This document shows, in pieces, positions 43,724 to 54,197 of a stretch of DNA of 64,000 nt. Source of the stretch: Pontiella sulfatireligans (GTDB lineage: Bacteria; Verrucomicrobiota; Kiritimatiellia; Kiritimatiellales; Pontiellaceae); assembly GCF_900890705.1 (NCBI RefSeq), contig NZ_CAAHFH010000002.1, positions 124,001 to 188,000 of the forward strand, written 5' to 3'. The stretch's first letter is position 1. Each line of letters opens with the position of its first letter. Below the pieces are notes generated by a model that had not been told where the DNA came from, ran no database searches, and was given only the letters and a program-made list of their open reading frames with translations. Both the position numbers and the translations under genes were made by a program.

Positions 43724-46700
43724 TTAGTTTCCTGAAATGCCGTAGGTTTCAAACACCAGTTTAATATCGCTCACCTGATCGATGAACCGCTGCAGTCCAA
43801 CCTCAGGATCCGAATTCAGATTGGCGCCGGGAATAATCAGCATCCACTCCGTATTCCAGACCGAGCGGCCGAAGAGGCGCGTATCGGAAACGAGTTCGTC
43901 GGCATCCACCAGAACGCCGCCGTCGTGGTAGGCCCGGAATTCAGAGAAGCGCCGGTTTTCGGCATACTGCCCGCTGAGGCTGTCATACAGCGGCACCCAG
44001 TCGGAGCGGTCGAGATCGCTGCCCAGCGCCGGAACCGGAATCGGAATGCGCTGGTCGACCACATTCCAAGCGCGCACCACATCCGGGTTGGCGCTGGTCG
44101 GGACGCTCATTACATCGAGTCCGACGGGCAGCAGATAAACGCGCGGCGTTTCCGGCAGGTCGTTGAGCACGTCATCACTCTGATAGTCCGAGAACCAAAT
44201 GCCGGCTGCATGGATCTTATTGGCAAACACACTGGAGGAGTAGTAATGGTCGGCGCCGCTTAACGGGAGGCCAAACACATTCTTTCCAGACTGAATCTGC
44301 GTGCTGAAGCGCATGACCAGTCCCGGCTGTTCCACATGATCGCCATTCCCGTCTGCTTCCGCGGCAAAAGCGCGGCAATGCTGCCGGAATTCTGGAACAT
44401 CCCAGAGGTCGCTGACGGTTGAGTTCGCCAGCGCCTGTTTCCACAGCGCGTCGGAATTGCCGCCCGGCGACGGGAAGCTGCTGTCCTCTCCAACGGGCTG
44501 CGCCGAGCCCTTCGGCAGGATGCGGAAAAGTTCGGTGCGAAGCGAAAGCTTGCCGGTTTCCAGTTGCGGGTTATTAATTCCGATCTGGGAGGAAACCACC
44601 TCATAGTTGGTTTTCAGCCAAGCCAAGGAATCAGCCAGACCGCCGCCGCCAAACTGCGGGCCGCCATCCACGAGGCCAATGCTGCGGGCCTGCACGATCT
44701 GCCCCATCACATTCTGGGAAGAACCCGGATCAGCTGGGTCAAAGTTCGTTTCATAATCATAGGCTTTGGCCGCCAAAAAGGCATAGCGCGCCGCCAGATC
44801 AAAGGAGTTGCGGTAGGTCTGCAGGGCATGGTTGCGCGAAACGCGGAACGTCATGTCCTGATAGCGGTTCAGCTGGGTTTGCGCCGCCACCCGTTTATTG
44901 AAGGCCGCCCGTTCGTCCACCAGCCTGCCACCCTCGTCCAGCAGCGTGCGGTAGCGGTCGGACAACTGGCGCAGCGCCTCCATCTCCTTGAAGATGGCAA
45001 TACGCTTGAGCGGTTCGTCCCCGACCAGCCCTTCGAGTTCGGCCAGCCACTCCTTCTTCTCTCCATTCAGCGCAATGATTGCATCCGCCAGCTCTTTGGC
45101 CAAGTCGCCGGCCGAGATCGCAATTTCGCTCACCAGCTCGGCAATCTCCAACCCGGTGTCGATGGACTTCCAGGTGCCTTTCGCGAAACTGGCCGTAACC
45201 TCCAGCCCCGCGCCTACGGCCGACAATGCATCGCCCGGCGAAACAGCCAGTCCGCCGGTCGGCAGGTTTTTCGGCACGCCCGCCTGGCCGGCGTTTACGG
45301 TATATTCAATCGTATCCTTGACGCTTTCAGCGATGGCCCGGAACCCTTTGATGCCCTTGATGGTGTTTTCAATGACCCCCTTGGAAATGGCCCAGGTCTC
45401 CTCCGCCGCAATTTTGGTATTACCGGACGAAATGCGCGAATCAATCAGTTGCAGATTGAGGATTAAATCCCCGGCCAAGCTATCCCAAGCCGCCAGCGCT
45501 CCGGCCAGATTGGCTTCCTGCTGAATCATTTCATGCAGCACCGTCTGCAGCTCGCCGACGGCCAAACGGTTGCCCCATACATCGGGAGCCTGGAAGGTAT
45601 ATCCCGCCGTGGTGACCGGCATCAGTTCCTTCAGGTTGTCAGGAAGCCCCACCTTGGGATTTTCCAGGTCGGTATACGTCACCGTATAGAAGCCATCCCG
45701 CGCCTTGAGCGGCGTACTCGTTCCATCCATGCCGAACGACGGCGCATACAGGTTCCGCCACTCAGTCGGCAGATCCATGGCCCGCTGGCCCATTCCTTCG
45801 GTCGTGAAGGCGGTATAGAGAGCCCCGCCGTTCAAGTTTCCGTCGGCGTCGAACGAAGCAAAATCGGTCGATGGCCCAGGAACGGTCTGGTCGTTGATCT
45901 CCCGGACGCCCACATACATATGCAACGCCAAATCCGGTCCGTCATAGCCCGCCGGATAGAGCTGGCCCGAGCCAATGGTGCCCTCGTAGGGGCGGCCGAA
46001 GATTTCGATCAGGCGGTTGCGGTAGGCAAGGTCCTCCTGGAAAATGCTGTTGCGGTATTCGGCTTCGGTGTTGCCCACTTGACGCAACATGTTGTTGGCC
46101 TCGTTGGCCTTGTCCCACGTAGCCTTTGCGTTATCCAGCGCAGCCGTGGCGCGGTCATAGATCTGCTCGAAGTGCGTCTCCGCGCCCGCCCCCAGAACCG
46201 GATCGATATCGAAAGGCATAACATCCTTGTCGAGCCCCAGCGGGTTGTAGCCCTTGTTGGCATAGTCAAAGGTGCGCTGGATTTTATTCAGGTTGGCCGA
46301 AATAACGGCAATGTCCGAGTTTGAAGCGCGGTCGACCTTCTGAATGCCTTCGAGCGTTTTGTTCGGGTGGTCGGCCGGCAGCAAGGCGTTCGCCGTAACC
46401 CAGTCGAAATAGGAGCCCTGCGCGGCGCGGCGGGCCCAGCCCTGGACGCCCCATGCCCGGTCTTCGTTGCTGTCGGTGTAACCCTGCCATTGCGCGGTTG
46501 GATCCATCACAAACTTTTCGCGGTAGGTCAGGTCCACAATTTCAGCGCCGGCCTTGGCTTTCGCCGCGGCGGTCTGGGCAAACTTGCGCTCGTCCAGGAA
46601 GTCCACCTTGATGACGATGTCCATCAGGTTGTAGAACTCGGAACGCGACACCCAGTTGAAGTAGTCGTGGTTCAGCAGGTCATACTGGTTCCGCAGCGCC

Positions 46701-49700
46701 GTCAGATAATGCCCCCAGGCATCGCCCTGCCCCTGCGGGAAGAGAATCATGGCGTCGTCTTCATCAATGAAGCCATCGGCGTTGATGTCGGTAATGTTAT
46801 AGTTCAGCGCGTAGGCCGCTTCCCCTTCGCCCTTGGTAAAGTTCCAGAACAGACGGTTGTATACCGGACGGGCAAAGTTGTCGTCCACGCCACGCAGGAG
46901 CGCCAGCTCCTCTTCGAGCAGCGAAGACATCTGGTTTTGGAAGGTAAACACGGCGGGAGCGAGGCTTCCGTATTCCACGCTGCCGCTGCCAAAGCCAATG
47001 GTCGGGTTCAGCGCGTCGGTGTAGGCCTCGTTCGCCAGCAGCATGTAGAAATCGCTGATGCGAGTGGCGGCCAGCTGCAGCGCATTCGCGATGGCCGGCG
47101 TTGAAATCGGGCGCGACAGGTCGATGCTCAGATCGCGGCCGCGCTTGAGTATGGTTTCATAGAGTTCAATCAAGCCCACATTTTCAATCACGTTTTTCGC
47201 GGGATTGAGCGCCACCGGCCCTTCGAAGCGGGCGCCAAACTCCTGAATCATACTGGAGACGGTCGAGGGGCTATCACCCTCAAAATCGCTAATACGCGCT
47301 TCGTAGGGATTCACTGCATCCAGCACGCGCTTGATCCAGCCCATCGCCAGCTGCGCCTTGAAATCCATGATTCCATCCAAGTCGAAATCGTTGAACGGAT
47401 CCGAGTTTCCTGCGCCGGCCCAGGTAAAGTTAACCCCTTCCGTTCCGTCGGGCTGCCCAACGGCCCAGTCGACTCCATCGACCTTGTCGTTTTTATGCCG
47501 GTAACGGGCAAACCACCACGTATCGGCCAGCAGCGCCTCGGGCGCATTCGGGTTGCCCTTCAGCGTAATCTCGTATTGCCCGCGTCCGCGGTTGCCCGTG
47601 GTATCGGGGAAAAGCTTCCACGGATTGGGCGTGCTCGGATCCATCAAATCCGGCGGCGGAACATCCAAACTGCCGTCGTCCGGGCGGTACCACCATTCCA
47701 TATACAGGTCGTCGGCATTGGCGCCAAAATCGCCGGTGTGGCGGAGCACAATATTTTCGTCGAACACGTTGTCGGACAGCACCGTTTTGATTGCGCCGCG
47801 ATACCGCTTGGAGCGATCCACCTTGATCACATGCAGCGTGATGGGCGATCCGCCCAAGCTCGGGTCGTTGTTTTCAACCACCGTCACATAGCTTTCATCC
47901 GGATAATCGGCCAGCGGATCGAGGAACCCGGCATTGGGCAGCAACGCCAAGCCCGGACCGAATGCCCGCAGCTGTCCGGGAATATGGTCCGCACGCTGAT
48001 ATTGCATGACCTCTGAACCCGGTTCGACCGGCTCAAGCAACGGCTCTTGCGTGACGGCATCGCGGATGACCATCCGTTCCAACCCGACCAAATATTGGTC
48101 TTCAAGCAGTTGGCCGTTCCCGTCTTCCAGCGCCCCCGGATTACGGGTGGTTTGGTAGAGCTCCTCTACAGCGGCTCTCCAAGCGACCGATTCGTCCAGT
48201 CCCTTCAGAACGTCACGGTCCGTCTCGGTCATAATATTGGGTTCGAGCACATAAACCGCCGGCGGCGATGCGGTCAATGTATCCTCTGCAATGTCTTTGT
48301 CGTTTACCAAACCGAACAGTTCGATCCGCCCGCCGATGGGATCGAAGCGGAAACGCTTCTGCAACGAGGCCGGCAATTCATTAAAGACATATTTACCTTG
48401 GCTGATCCGGGTGCGGCTCGACGCCGGAGCCATGGCCGAAGGGAAGTCGCCAAAGGCCAAATCGGCGGTGCGTTTTTCAAGCACCTGAGCCACACGCGCC
48501 GTCCACTCGGTTTTCAGCAAGCCGCTTGCGCCGGTCGGGTTCAGCGAATCGTAGGCCACCTCCGCCACGGCAAAGGCCAGCACGCCCGGAAGCCCCGGCG
48601 TTTCAGCGAGGTCGGTTTCTCCATTTTCGTCAATCGTGAGGGTGGTCGGTTCATCCGTGCGGTGTTCGCCGCCAGAGAAAGTCAGCGTTTCGCCGGCTTT
48701 GAGAATCGGCGACACGTCCGGCCACTTGCTCTTGTAGAGGATTTCCGTCGGAAGGACTTCCGCCTCGGTTGCCGCCACAACCGCTGTTCCTGGATTCAGG
48801 GACTGAAGCGCACTGATATTTGCCGGAAGGAAGGACAGGTTGTCGCCCACCTGGGGCTCGTCCGCACTTTTAGAGCCGTCGTCTTCTGCAACGATGATTC
48901 CCGACACCGACCGCGGCCACCAAAAGTCGGGCAGCAGCGGATAATAGGGCGACTGGGTAAACCAGGCATTGTCACCGCCGGATACGGCCCAGCTGGTGCC
49001 CTTATGGTCTTCCCAATACGTCAGCTGCGAGGTGATGTTGTCGCCGAAGGTTTCCGGACTTGGAACCGCGCCCATCACGACGCCGAGCGGATAGAACGGA
49101 ATGACCGGCTCGCTGGCTTCCATCACCACGTGCGGTTCGTTGCGCAGCGCCACAATGCTCGGTTGCGACGATACCGCCCAACGCGTGCTGTCCGCAAAGG
49201 AATAGTTCCCTATGTCGGGATCTTCGGCGGTAATGCCGTAGACCTTCATCTTAAAGGTCGAGTCCGCCGTATCTAAATACTGAACCAGCACATAGGGATG
49301 CGAGGTATAGTCCGCCGGCTGTCCATTCTCATCGCGGCGCAGCAGGTTGGCGCGGTTGAGATCGTTGTCGCGCAGCGCATAGGCCGCGCTCGGGCGCGGC
49401 GACACCTTGGCATAGCGAAGCGACGGCGCCATCAGCGCATGCTCTTCGTTCGGGTTGTACCCGGCCTGGCTTTCGTCAGGCTGGTTATACACCACCGCTT
49501 GCTGAAGGCGTGATGGATTGAAGGTGGTTTCATGCGGCGTAATTTTTTCAACCCAGTTTCCGCCGGCATCCAGCACCATGTTGGTAATCGCCTCCGCCGT
49601 GACCTGCTCCTGCAGGTCTTCGCCGAGGCTTTCGCTGCCGTGCTGACTGGCTATGACAATCCGCCCGAGCCCTTCGGATTCATCGACAGGCCAACGCGGA

Positions 49701-52363
49701 AGATAGGTGCGCACGGCATGCGGCCACAGCAGGTTGTCGTTCATCGAGGGGTCGTCGTACCACCCCACCACGATGCGCTCCTCAGCGCCTGCGCCGGGAT
49801 GCAGGTTGACGGGGATGATTGAGCCCGGCAGGTTTTCAGGCTGCGTCACGATTTTTTGGTGCAGCGTGGAGTTGAGCGAGGCCATGTCATAAACGGAAGG
49901 AGCGCCGAGCCCCGCAAGCTTGGACTCGTCGTAAATGAAGGGATTGTAGCGGGCCTGGTCAAACAGCACATATCCGGCACCAAGCTCAGCCAGATCCAGT
50001 TCCGGATCCTGAATCGCCTGGCCGATGACAGCGTTTGTCGTGACCGTCAACCGGTCTTGCCAACTAAAGCTTTCAACTGTTCGAACGCGCAGATATTCCT
50101 TGGGCTGTCCGCGGCCTTGCTGCTGGATTTCGCTGAAGAGCAGCACGGAACGACCCACTTTGGAGGCAATGAAGTGCTGATCCGTATCCAACGCGGCCTC
50201 GTTTTCCGTATACTTGATTTCCTTGAAGATAAAGCTGTCTGTATCCGACGGATCAAGGTTTACCGGCGGTGCGCCAGCAATATGCGGATAGTGCGTCTCT
50301 TCAGGAATGTAGGCCGTCACGATCACATCAATCACTTCGTCGGGGTCGGCGCTGGGCCTCCACGTTGCACGGAAGAGACCCGGCACCAGTGGATAGAGCT
50401 TGGCCGCGTTCGGATCCCACACCGTCATGTCAGACTCGGCAATGCTCGTGTTTTGGCCATCCACCGAAATCAGGCGTATGGTTTCCGGCTCCTGCAGGAA
50501 CGTAGCGCCCGTATAGGTTTCCCCTCCGGCTTCCGTGTCTTGCTGGAAAACATACTGCCCAATCGGCACCGTCGCAGCAATGGCCTGGTTGCCGTAGGTC
50601 CACAAGACGCGGGCCGAACGCTGCAGGCCGCCGTCCCCGCCGGCGCCAATGCGGTCCTTGTCGATTTCAAAGCCGCGATAGAGCGTGCCGTCCACCCCCT
50701 CGTCCGGCAGCCAGTCGGCCGCATCGGAGTCGCCGTTGAGCAGCGACCCGTCCGGCGAGAACACCTCGCCAGAAGAGGTGAAATAATACCCGTCGCCGTT
50801 GATCCACCCGCCAAGAGCCTTGTTCTCGGAGGAGCCGTCGTTGGCTTGGCAAAGCACCTGCACCCGGGCGGCAGGGTCGAACCAAAAGGTGCCCTCGCCG
50901 AAATAGCGATTGGTTGCACTGTGGACATATTTACCCAGCTGGTTCGTATGGGCGCTCACAAACTCGCGCACCAACGGGATGGATACCCGCGAAACATCAT
51001 CAATGTTGACCGTCACGCCGTACTGGATTTGCCAAACATATTCAATGCTCGCCGGCCCGTTCATCACAAACTGTTCAACCTGCTGCCGCGCCGGCGGCGA
51101 CTGCCCGACCATGAAGGGATTGGTGCTGACGCTGCCCGGCCCCTCAGTGCCGATTTCCCGGCGGCCGATCGGCACATAGCGGATGGCCAGCCCCGGATGG
51201 CTATAATCGACAACCTGCCCGTCCACCGTCGCCGTCATTAGATCGCCCTTGGGAATCCAGTGAAGCTTGACCGACGGTTCGGGGTTGCCGGTGGCCAGCG
51301 AGTGGACCGGCCCCGCCCAAGGCGCGCCTCCTTCATCCTTCAGATCGCTTTTGGTTTCGTCAAAATCGCTGGTCACGTTCAGGGCATAGTCGTGGCGCCA
51401 TTTCAGGAAAATTCGCGCATCCTCATCCGTGACTTCGAAACTGTAGAAGGTCGGGTCGCCGGTTTGCGCCACATTATTCACGGAAATGCCAATGGCTTCA
51501 AAGCGCTGCGTGGCATCGTCGATCAAGCTGGTGTTGGTGTTCGACGAACTGTCGGTCAGATAGTTGTCGTTGTCGCCCATGTAGACGAGCTGCGGGGCAA
51601 TCACCTCCACCACATCGCCTTCATAGACGACGATATTCTGCTCAACCCCAATGTTGTACGTCGTCCGAACCGCGCCACCGGCCACCGAAGGAATCACCCG
51701 GACCGCGGTGTTGGGAATCGGCATGCCGTCCACTGTTTCCGAGCGCACTTTCATCACGGGCGGACGGCTATTGGATTCAAAGCTATAGCCCTGCGAGGCC
51801 GTCCGATCCTGCAGCACAAGCTGCTCCCGGTATTCGGATCCGTCGCGTTTGACAAACACCTGAACATTTCCATTGGCAGCGCTGGTGTTGAACATTACTT
51901 TCGTAAAATTTTCAGCCGTATTTGCAGGGGAGTAGTGACCAATAAACAAAAAATCCCAAATCCAGTATTGATCGCGGTCAATATCCAACTTGAACGTTAG
52001 CGTCTCGAGGTTATCGAATCCCTTCGTCGTGACGGTCGCCGTATTTTGGCGGCCGCTAGACCCAAAAACGGCTTCCTCAAGATTCGGGTTCCATGAGCCG
52101 TATATTTGGCTTCCCCCCATATCGAAATTATAGTTGTTGTCGCCGATGCTGATCTCAACTTTGGTGATCGACTCGCCCGACTGGTTTAAAATCTGAAAGG
52201 TCGGAACATTTTTGTCGCCGCTAATCGTCACAACAAATGGAATGTCCGTCGTTGGTGCGGCGGCCAGCGCGCTCCAGCATGATAAGCCCATAAGCATCGT
52301 AATCATGCAACCGCGGAAGAGGGCTCTAGGGCGTGCATTTTTGATGTATTTTAAAGTTCTCAT
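43724..52363 (-). CDS. Giant secreted protein of unknown function (2879 aa)
   Basis: 2879 residues from the ATG at 52363 (AAGGGG upstream); an earlier ATG at 52384 would overlap the preceding gene. The signal peptide spans about residues 10-35 (FRGCMITMLMGLSCWSALAA). I recognise no catalytic domain. Visible parts: beta-rich N-terminal third; an EF-hand/dockerin-like loop NITDINADGFIDEDDAMIL two thirds along; then a long helical, coiled-coil-prone stretch (LEGLVGDEPLKRIAIFKEME, LSDRYRTLLDEGGRLVDERA), a pattern seen in pore-forming or Tc-toxin-like shafts. The last part is beta-rich with WNTEWMLIIPGANLNSDPEV near the end. The size, export signal and operon suggest the backbone of an extracellular assembly; the toxin-like resemblance is weak and unproven. 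Confidence 0.75.
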   Translation of the reverse strand: MRTLKYIKNARPRALFRGCMITMLMGLSCWSALAAAPTTDIPFVVTISGDKNVPTFQILNQSGESITKVEISIGDNNYNFDMGGSQIYGSWNPNLEEAVFGSSGRQNTATVTTKGFDNLETLTFKLDIDRDQYWIWDFLFIGHYSPANTAENFTKVMFNTSAANGNVQVFVKRDGSEYREQLVLQDRTASQGYSFESNSRPPVMKVRSETVDGMPIPNTAVRVIPSVAGGAVRTTYNIGVEQNIVVYEGDVVEVIAPQLVYMGDNDNYLTDSSSNTNTSLIDDATQRFEAIGISVNNVAQTGDPTFYSFEVTDEDARIFLKWRHDYALNVTSDFDETKSDLKDEGGAPWAGPVHSLATGNPEPSVKLHWIPKGDLMTATVDGQVVDYSHPGLAIRYVPIGRREIGTEGPGSVSTNPFMVGQSPPARQQVEQFVMNGPASIEYVWQIQYGVTVNIDDVSRVSIPLVREFVSAHTNQLGKYVHSATNRYFGEGTFWFDPAARVQVLCQANDGSSENKALGGWINGDGYYFTSSGEVFSPDGSLLNGDSDAADWLPDEGVDGTLYRGFEIDKDRIGAGGDGGLQRSARVLWTYGNQAIAATVPIGQYVFQQDTEAGGETYTGATFLQEPETIRLISVDGQNTSIAESDMTVWDPNAAKLYPLVPGLFRATWRPSADPDEVIDVIVTAYIPEETHYPHIAGAPPVNLDPSDTDSFIFKEIKYTENEAALDTDQHFIASKVGRSVLLFSEIQQQGRGQPKEYLRVRTVESFSWQDRLTVTTNAVIGQAIQDPELDLAELGAGYVLFDQARYNPFIYDESKLAGLGAPSVYDMASLNSTLHQKIVTQPENLPGSIIPVNLHPGAGAEERIVVGWYDDPSMNDNLLWPHAVRTYLPRWPVDESEGLGRIVIASQHGSESLGEDLQEQVTAEAITNMVLDAGGNWVEKITPHETTFNPSRLQQAVVYNQPDESQAGYNPNEEHALMAPSLRYAKVSPRPSAAYALRDNDLNRANLLRRDENGQPADYTSHPYVLVQYLDTADSTFKMKVYGITAEDPDIGNYSFADSTRWAVSSQPSIVALRNEPHVVMEASEPVIPFYPLGVVMGAVPSPETFGDNITSQLTYWEDHKGTSWAVSGGDNAWFTQSPYYPLLPDFWWPRSVSGIIVAEDDGSKSADEPQVGDNLSFLPANISALQSLNPGTAVVAATEAEVLPTEILYKSKWPDVSPILKAGETLTFSGGEHRTDEPTTLTIDENGETDLAETPGLPGVLAFAVAEVAYDSLNPTGASGLLKTEWTARVAQVLEKRTADLAFGDFPSAMAPASSRTRISQGKYVFNELPASLQKRFRFDPIGGRIELFGLVNDKDIAEDTLTASPPAVYVLEPNIMTETDRDVLKGLDESVAWRAAVEELYQTTRNPGALEDGNGQLLEDQYLVGLERMVIRDAVTQEPLLEPVEPGSEVMQYQRADHIPGQLRAFGPGLALLPNAGFLDPLADYPDESYVTVVENNDPSLGGSPITLHVIKVDRSKRYRGAIKTVLSDNVFDENIVLRHTGDFGANADDLYMEWWYRPDDGSLDVPPPDLMDPSTPNPWKLFPDTTGNRGRGQYEITLKGNPNAPEALLADTWWFARYRHKNDKVDGVDWAVGQPDGTEGVNFTWAGAGNSDPFNDFDLDGIMDFKAQLAMGWIKRVLDAVNPYEARISDFEGDSPSTVSSMIQEFGARFEGPVALNPAKNVIENVGLIELYETILKRGRDLSIDLSRPISTPAIANALQLAATRISDFYMLLANEAYTDALNPTIGFGSGSVEYGSLAPAVFTFQNQMSSLLEEELALLRGVDDNFARPVYNRLFWNFTKGEGEAAYALNYNITDINADGFIDEDDAMILFPQGQGDAWGHYLTALRNQYDLLNHDYFNWVSRSEFYNLMDIVIKVDFLDERKFAQTAAAKAKAGAEIVDLTYREKFVMDPTAQWQGYTDSNEDRAWGVQGWARRAAQGSYFDWVTANALLPADHPNKTLEGIQKVDRASNSDIAVISANLNKIQRTFDYANKGYNPLGLDKDVMPFDIDPVLGAGAETHFEQIYDRATAALDNAKATWDKANEANNMLRQVGNTEAEYRNSIFQEDLAYRNRLIEIFGRPYEGTIGSGQLYPAGYDGPDLALHMYVGVREINDQTVPGPSTDFASFDADGNLNGGALYTAFTTEGMGQRAMDLPTEWRNLYAPSFGMDGTSTPLKARDGFYTVTYTDLENPKVGLPDNLKELMPVTTAGYTFQAPDVWGNRLAVGELQTVLHEMIQQEANLAGALAAWDSLAGDLILNLQLIDSRISSGNTKIAAEETWAISKGVIENTIKGIKGFRAIAESVKDTIEYTVNAGQAGVPKNLPTGGLAVSPGDALSAVGAGLEVTASFAKGTWKSIDTGLEIAELVSEIAISAGDLAKELADAIIALNGEKKEWLAELEGLVGDEPLKRIAIFKEMEALRQLSDRYRTLLDEGGRLVDERAAFNKRVAAQTQLNRYQDMTFRVSRNHALQTYRNSFDLAARYAFLAAKAYDYETNFDPADPGSSQNVMGQIVQARSIGLVDGGPQFGGGGLADSLAWLKTNYEVVSSQIGINNPQLETGKLSLRTELFRILPKGSAQPVGEDSSFPSPGGNSDALWKQALANSTVSDLWDVPEFRQHCRAFAAEADGNGDHVEQPGLVMRFSTQIQSGKNVFGLPLSGADHYYSSSVFANKIHAAGIWFSDYQSDDVLNDLPETPRVYLLPVGLDVMSVPTSANPDVVRAWNVVDQRIPIPVPALGSDLDRSDWVPLYDSLSGQYAENRRFSEFRAYHDGGVLVDADELVSDTRLFGRSVWNTEWMLIIPGANLNSDPEVGLQRFIDQVSDIKLVFETYGISGN

Positions 52364-52373
52364 AATGGCCCCT

Positions 52374-54197
52374 TTACAACGCATTTAAAGTGTCGATATG
52401 GCTGATGCGGTTAAGTTCAAATTTGCCTTCAACCTTCAGGCCGACGGGATTGGAGTCCGGGTTCGGCCCCAAGGGTTTGTGCAAGCCGAAGATTTCTTCG
52501 CGATAGGTTCCGCTGATCTGGTCCACGCCGATGCTGACGCGTTCGAGCTGGTTAGTCGAATCCCCGTCAAAGTCGATGCGGATATCCCGCTGGATATCCA
52601 GCCCCACCGTGTGGTCGGGGTGGCGGCGATGGCGGAACGGATTGGTCGGGTGCGAAGCCGGCAGGAGCAAGGTGGCGGTAAGCGCGCCGGAAGAAGCCAG
52701 CGGCGCATTGGTGCTGGCGATGGTTGAAACCAGACGGGGGTCGCCCAGCCCCACGCCAAATTCGCCCGCCATCGGAAGCTCGGTCTGGCGGGCCCGCGCG
52801 GCCTCGCCATAGACGTTGCGAAGCGCATTGACCGCGCCCAGCTTGGCCGCATTGCGGAGCGTGGTTTCATCATGAAACGGATCATTCTTGGCTTCCTTAA
52901 CGGCGGCCAAAGCGGCTGCTTCGGAGGCGGTTTCGACGGCATCAAGATAGGCATCCGACCGAATGAAATCCGTATAGTCGGTGGTCGGCGCCTGCGTCTG
53001 GAGCGCATAGCGCGGCACATCGTTCTGCAGCGCATTCAAGCCCGCAGCTTCCGCGTCGTCCGCCACATCAGAAACCTGCGTTGCTGTATTGGATGCGGCG
53101 CTGTTGATGACGGCATCGAGCACCGTTTCAACCGCACTTGTTGCCGCGGTGTCGTCATAGGTCTTATCTTGGGCGTTAGGTGCGTCAAGGCGCACCTGTT
53201 GCACGGAGGGCACGGCATTAACCGCAGCCCGGACCGGGGCATTGCTGACCGCCGCAACTCCGGCGGCCTGCGCGGCGTCAACGATCATATCGCCCACGCT
53301 GCGTCCATTAATAAAGCGCTGGTATTCGTTCGCCGTATCCGCATAGCGGGAAACCACATTGTGCGCCGCCGCTTCTTTTGCATCAGCATCCGGGGCATTG
53401 GCCACGGCCGCTTCCATATCCGCCAGCATGTTGATGGCGCGAGAGTCGCTATAAAACGAGGCGTCTCTCAGCTCCACGGCCTTATCTCGGAGATCGTCCA
53501 GATCCAGTGGCTCGGTGGTTGCAATCGTTGTTAATGTCGCCGATGGAAGATTGTCCAGCAGGTAGCGGCCGAAAGCTCCGGCAACATCATTGCTGACCAC
53601 AACCAGATCCGCCGCCGCTTCCGCGACCGCCTGAGCATCGTCCTCCGCTTGCCGCAGCTCGCCGTCTTCAGATGCAGAGGAAAGGTTATTCGATAGAACC
53701 GACGGCGCCACTTCATCAATTATGGCGTCGATCAGATCATCAACCGCATCAGTGGCCTTGCTGTCGCCAAAATCAAACACGGCACTGGCAATGCGAACGG
53801 CCTCCTGCGCCGGGAAGTCGGCATAAAGACGGTCGTCGGTTACCAATACATAATCGCTCTCCGAGCCGGTTATCGTACCTGACGCACCCTCATCCTGTTT
53901 CAGAATGGCCACGTCTTTCAAAAGATTAACCTGCCCGGCACCGTTCACGTGCAGGATCAAACGCAGGTAGGCTTCGTCGTGCGCCGGGGTCGGCACATTG
54001 GGATCCGGCGCAATCGGAATATTTTCTTCATCGAGCGGAATGGAGACTTCATTCACATGTGACAACGCAACACGCCCCACCCAAAGCCCTTCATAGGAGT
54101 TTTCGGCATGGGCGACGGAGCCCGCCAGCAGCAAGCCGCAGCAAGCAACCGCTTCGATGGCATGCCGTGGATTAGTGATCATGATTGGATTTTTCAC
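52374..54197 (-). CDS. Secreted alanine/aspartate-rich protein of unknown function
   Basis: 607 residues with a signal peptide (residues about 10-31: AIEAVACCGLLLAGSVAHAE). The mature N-terminus NSYEGLWVGRVALSHVNEVS, then LRLILHVNGAGQVNLLKDVA, reads as a compact beta domain that I believe recurs in verrucomicrobial exported proteins. The centre (about 150-440) is unusually rich in Ala, Asp and Val and predicted helical (AVAEAAADLVVVSNDVAGAF). The C-terminal part returns to beta (LTATLLLPASHPTNPFRHRR, DFDGDSTNQLERVSIGVDQI, with SGTYREEIFGL). Overlaps the upstream gene by 4 bp and is followed after 10 bp by the 2879-residue gene. Function unknown. Confidence 0.75.
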   Translation of the reverse strand: MKNPIMITNPRHAIEAVACCGLLLAGSVAHAENSYEGLWVGRVALSHVNEVSIPLDEENIPIAPDPNVPTPAHDEAYLRLILHVNGAGQVNLLKDVAILKQDEGASGTITGSESDYVLVTDDRLYADFPAQEAVRIASAVFDFGDSKATDAVDDLIDAIIDEVAPSVLSNNLSSASEDGELRQAEDDAQAVAEAAADLVVVSNDVAGAFGRYLLDNLPSATLTTIATTEPLDLDDLRDKAVELRDASFYSDSRAINMLADMEAAVANAPDADAKEAAAHNVVSRYADTANEYQRFINGRSVGDMIVDAAQAAGVAAVSNAPVRAAVNAVPSVQQVRLDAPNAQDKTYDDTAATSAVETVLDAVINSAASNTATQVSDVADDAEAAGLNALQNDVPRYALQTQAPTTDYTDFIRSDAYLDAVETASEAAALAAVKEAKNDPFHDETTLRNAAKLGAVNALRNVYGEAARARQTELPMAGEFGVGLGDPRLVSTIASTNAPLASSGALTATLLLPASHPTNPFRHRRHPDHTVGLDIQRDIRIDFDGDSTNQLERVSIGVDQISGTYREEIFGLHKPLGPNPDSNPVGLKVEGKFELNRISHIDTLNAL

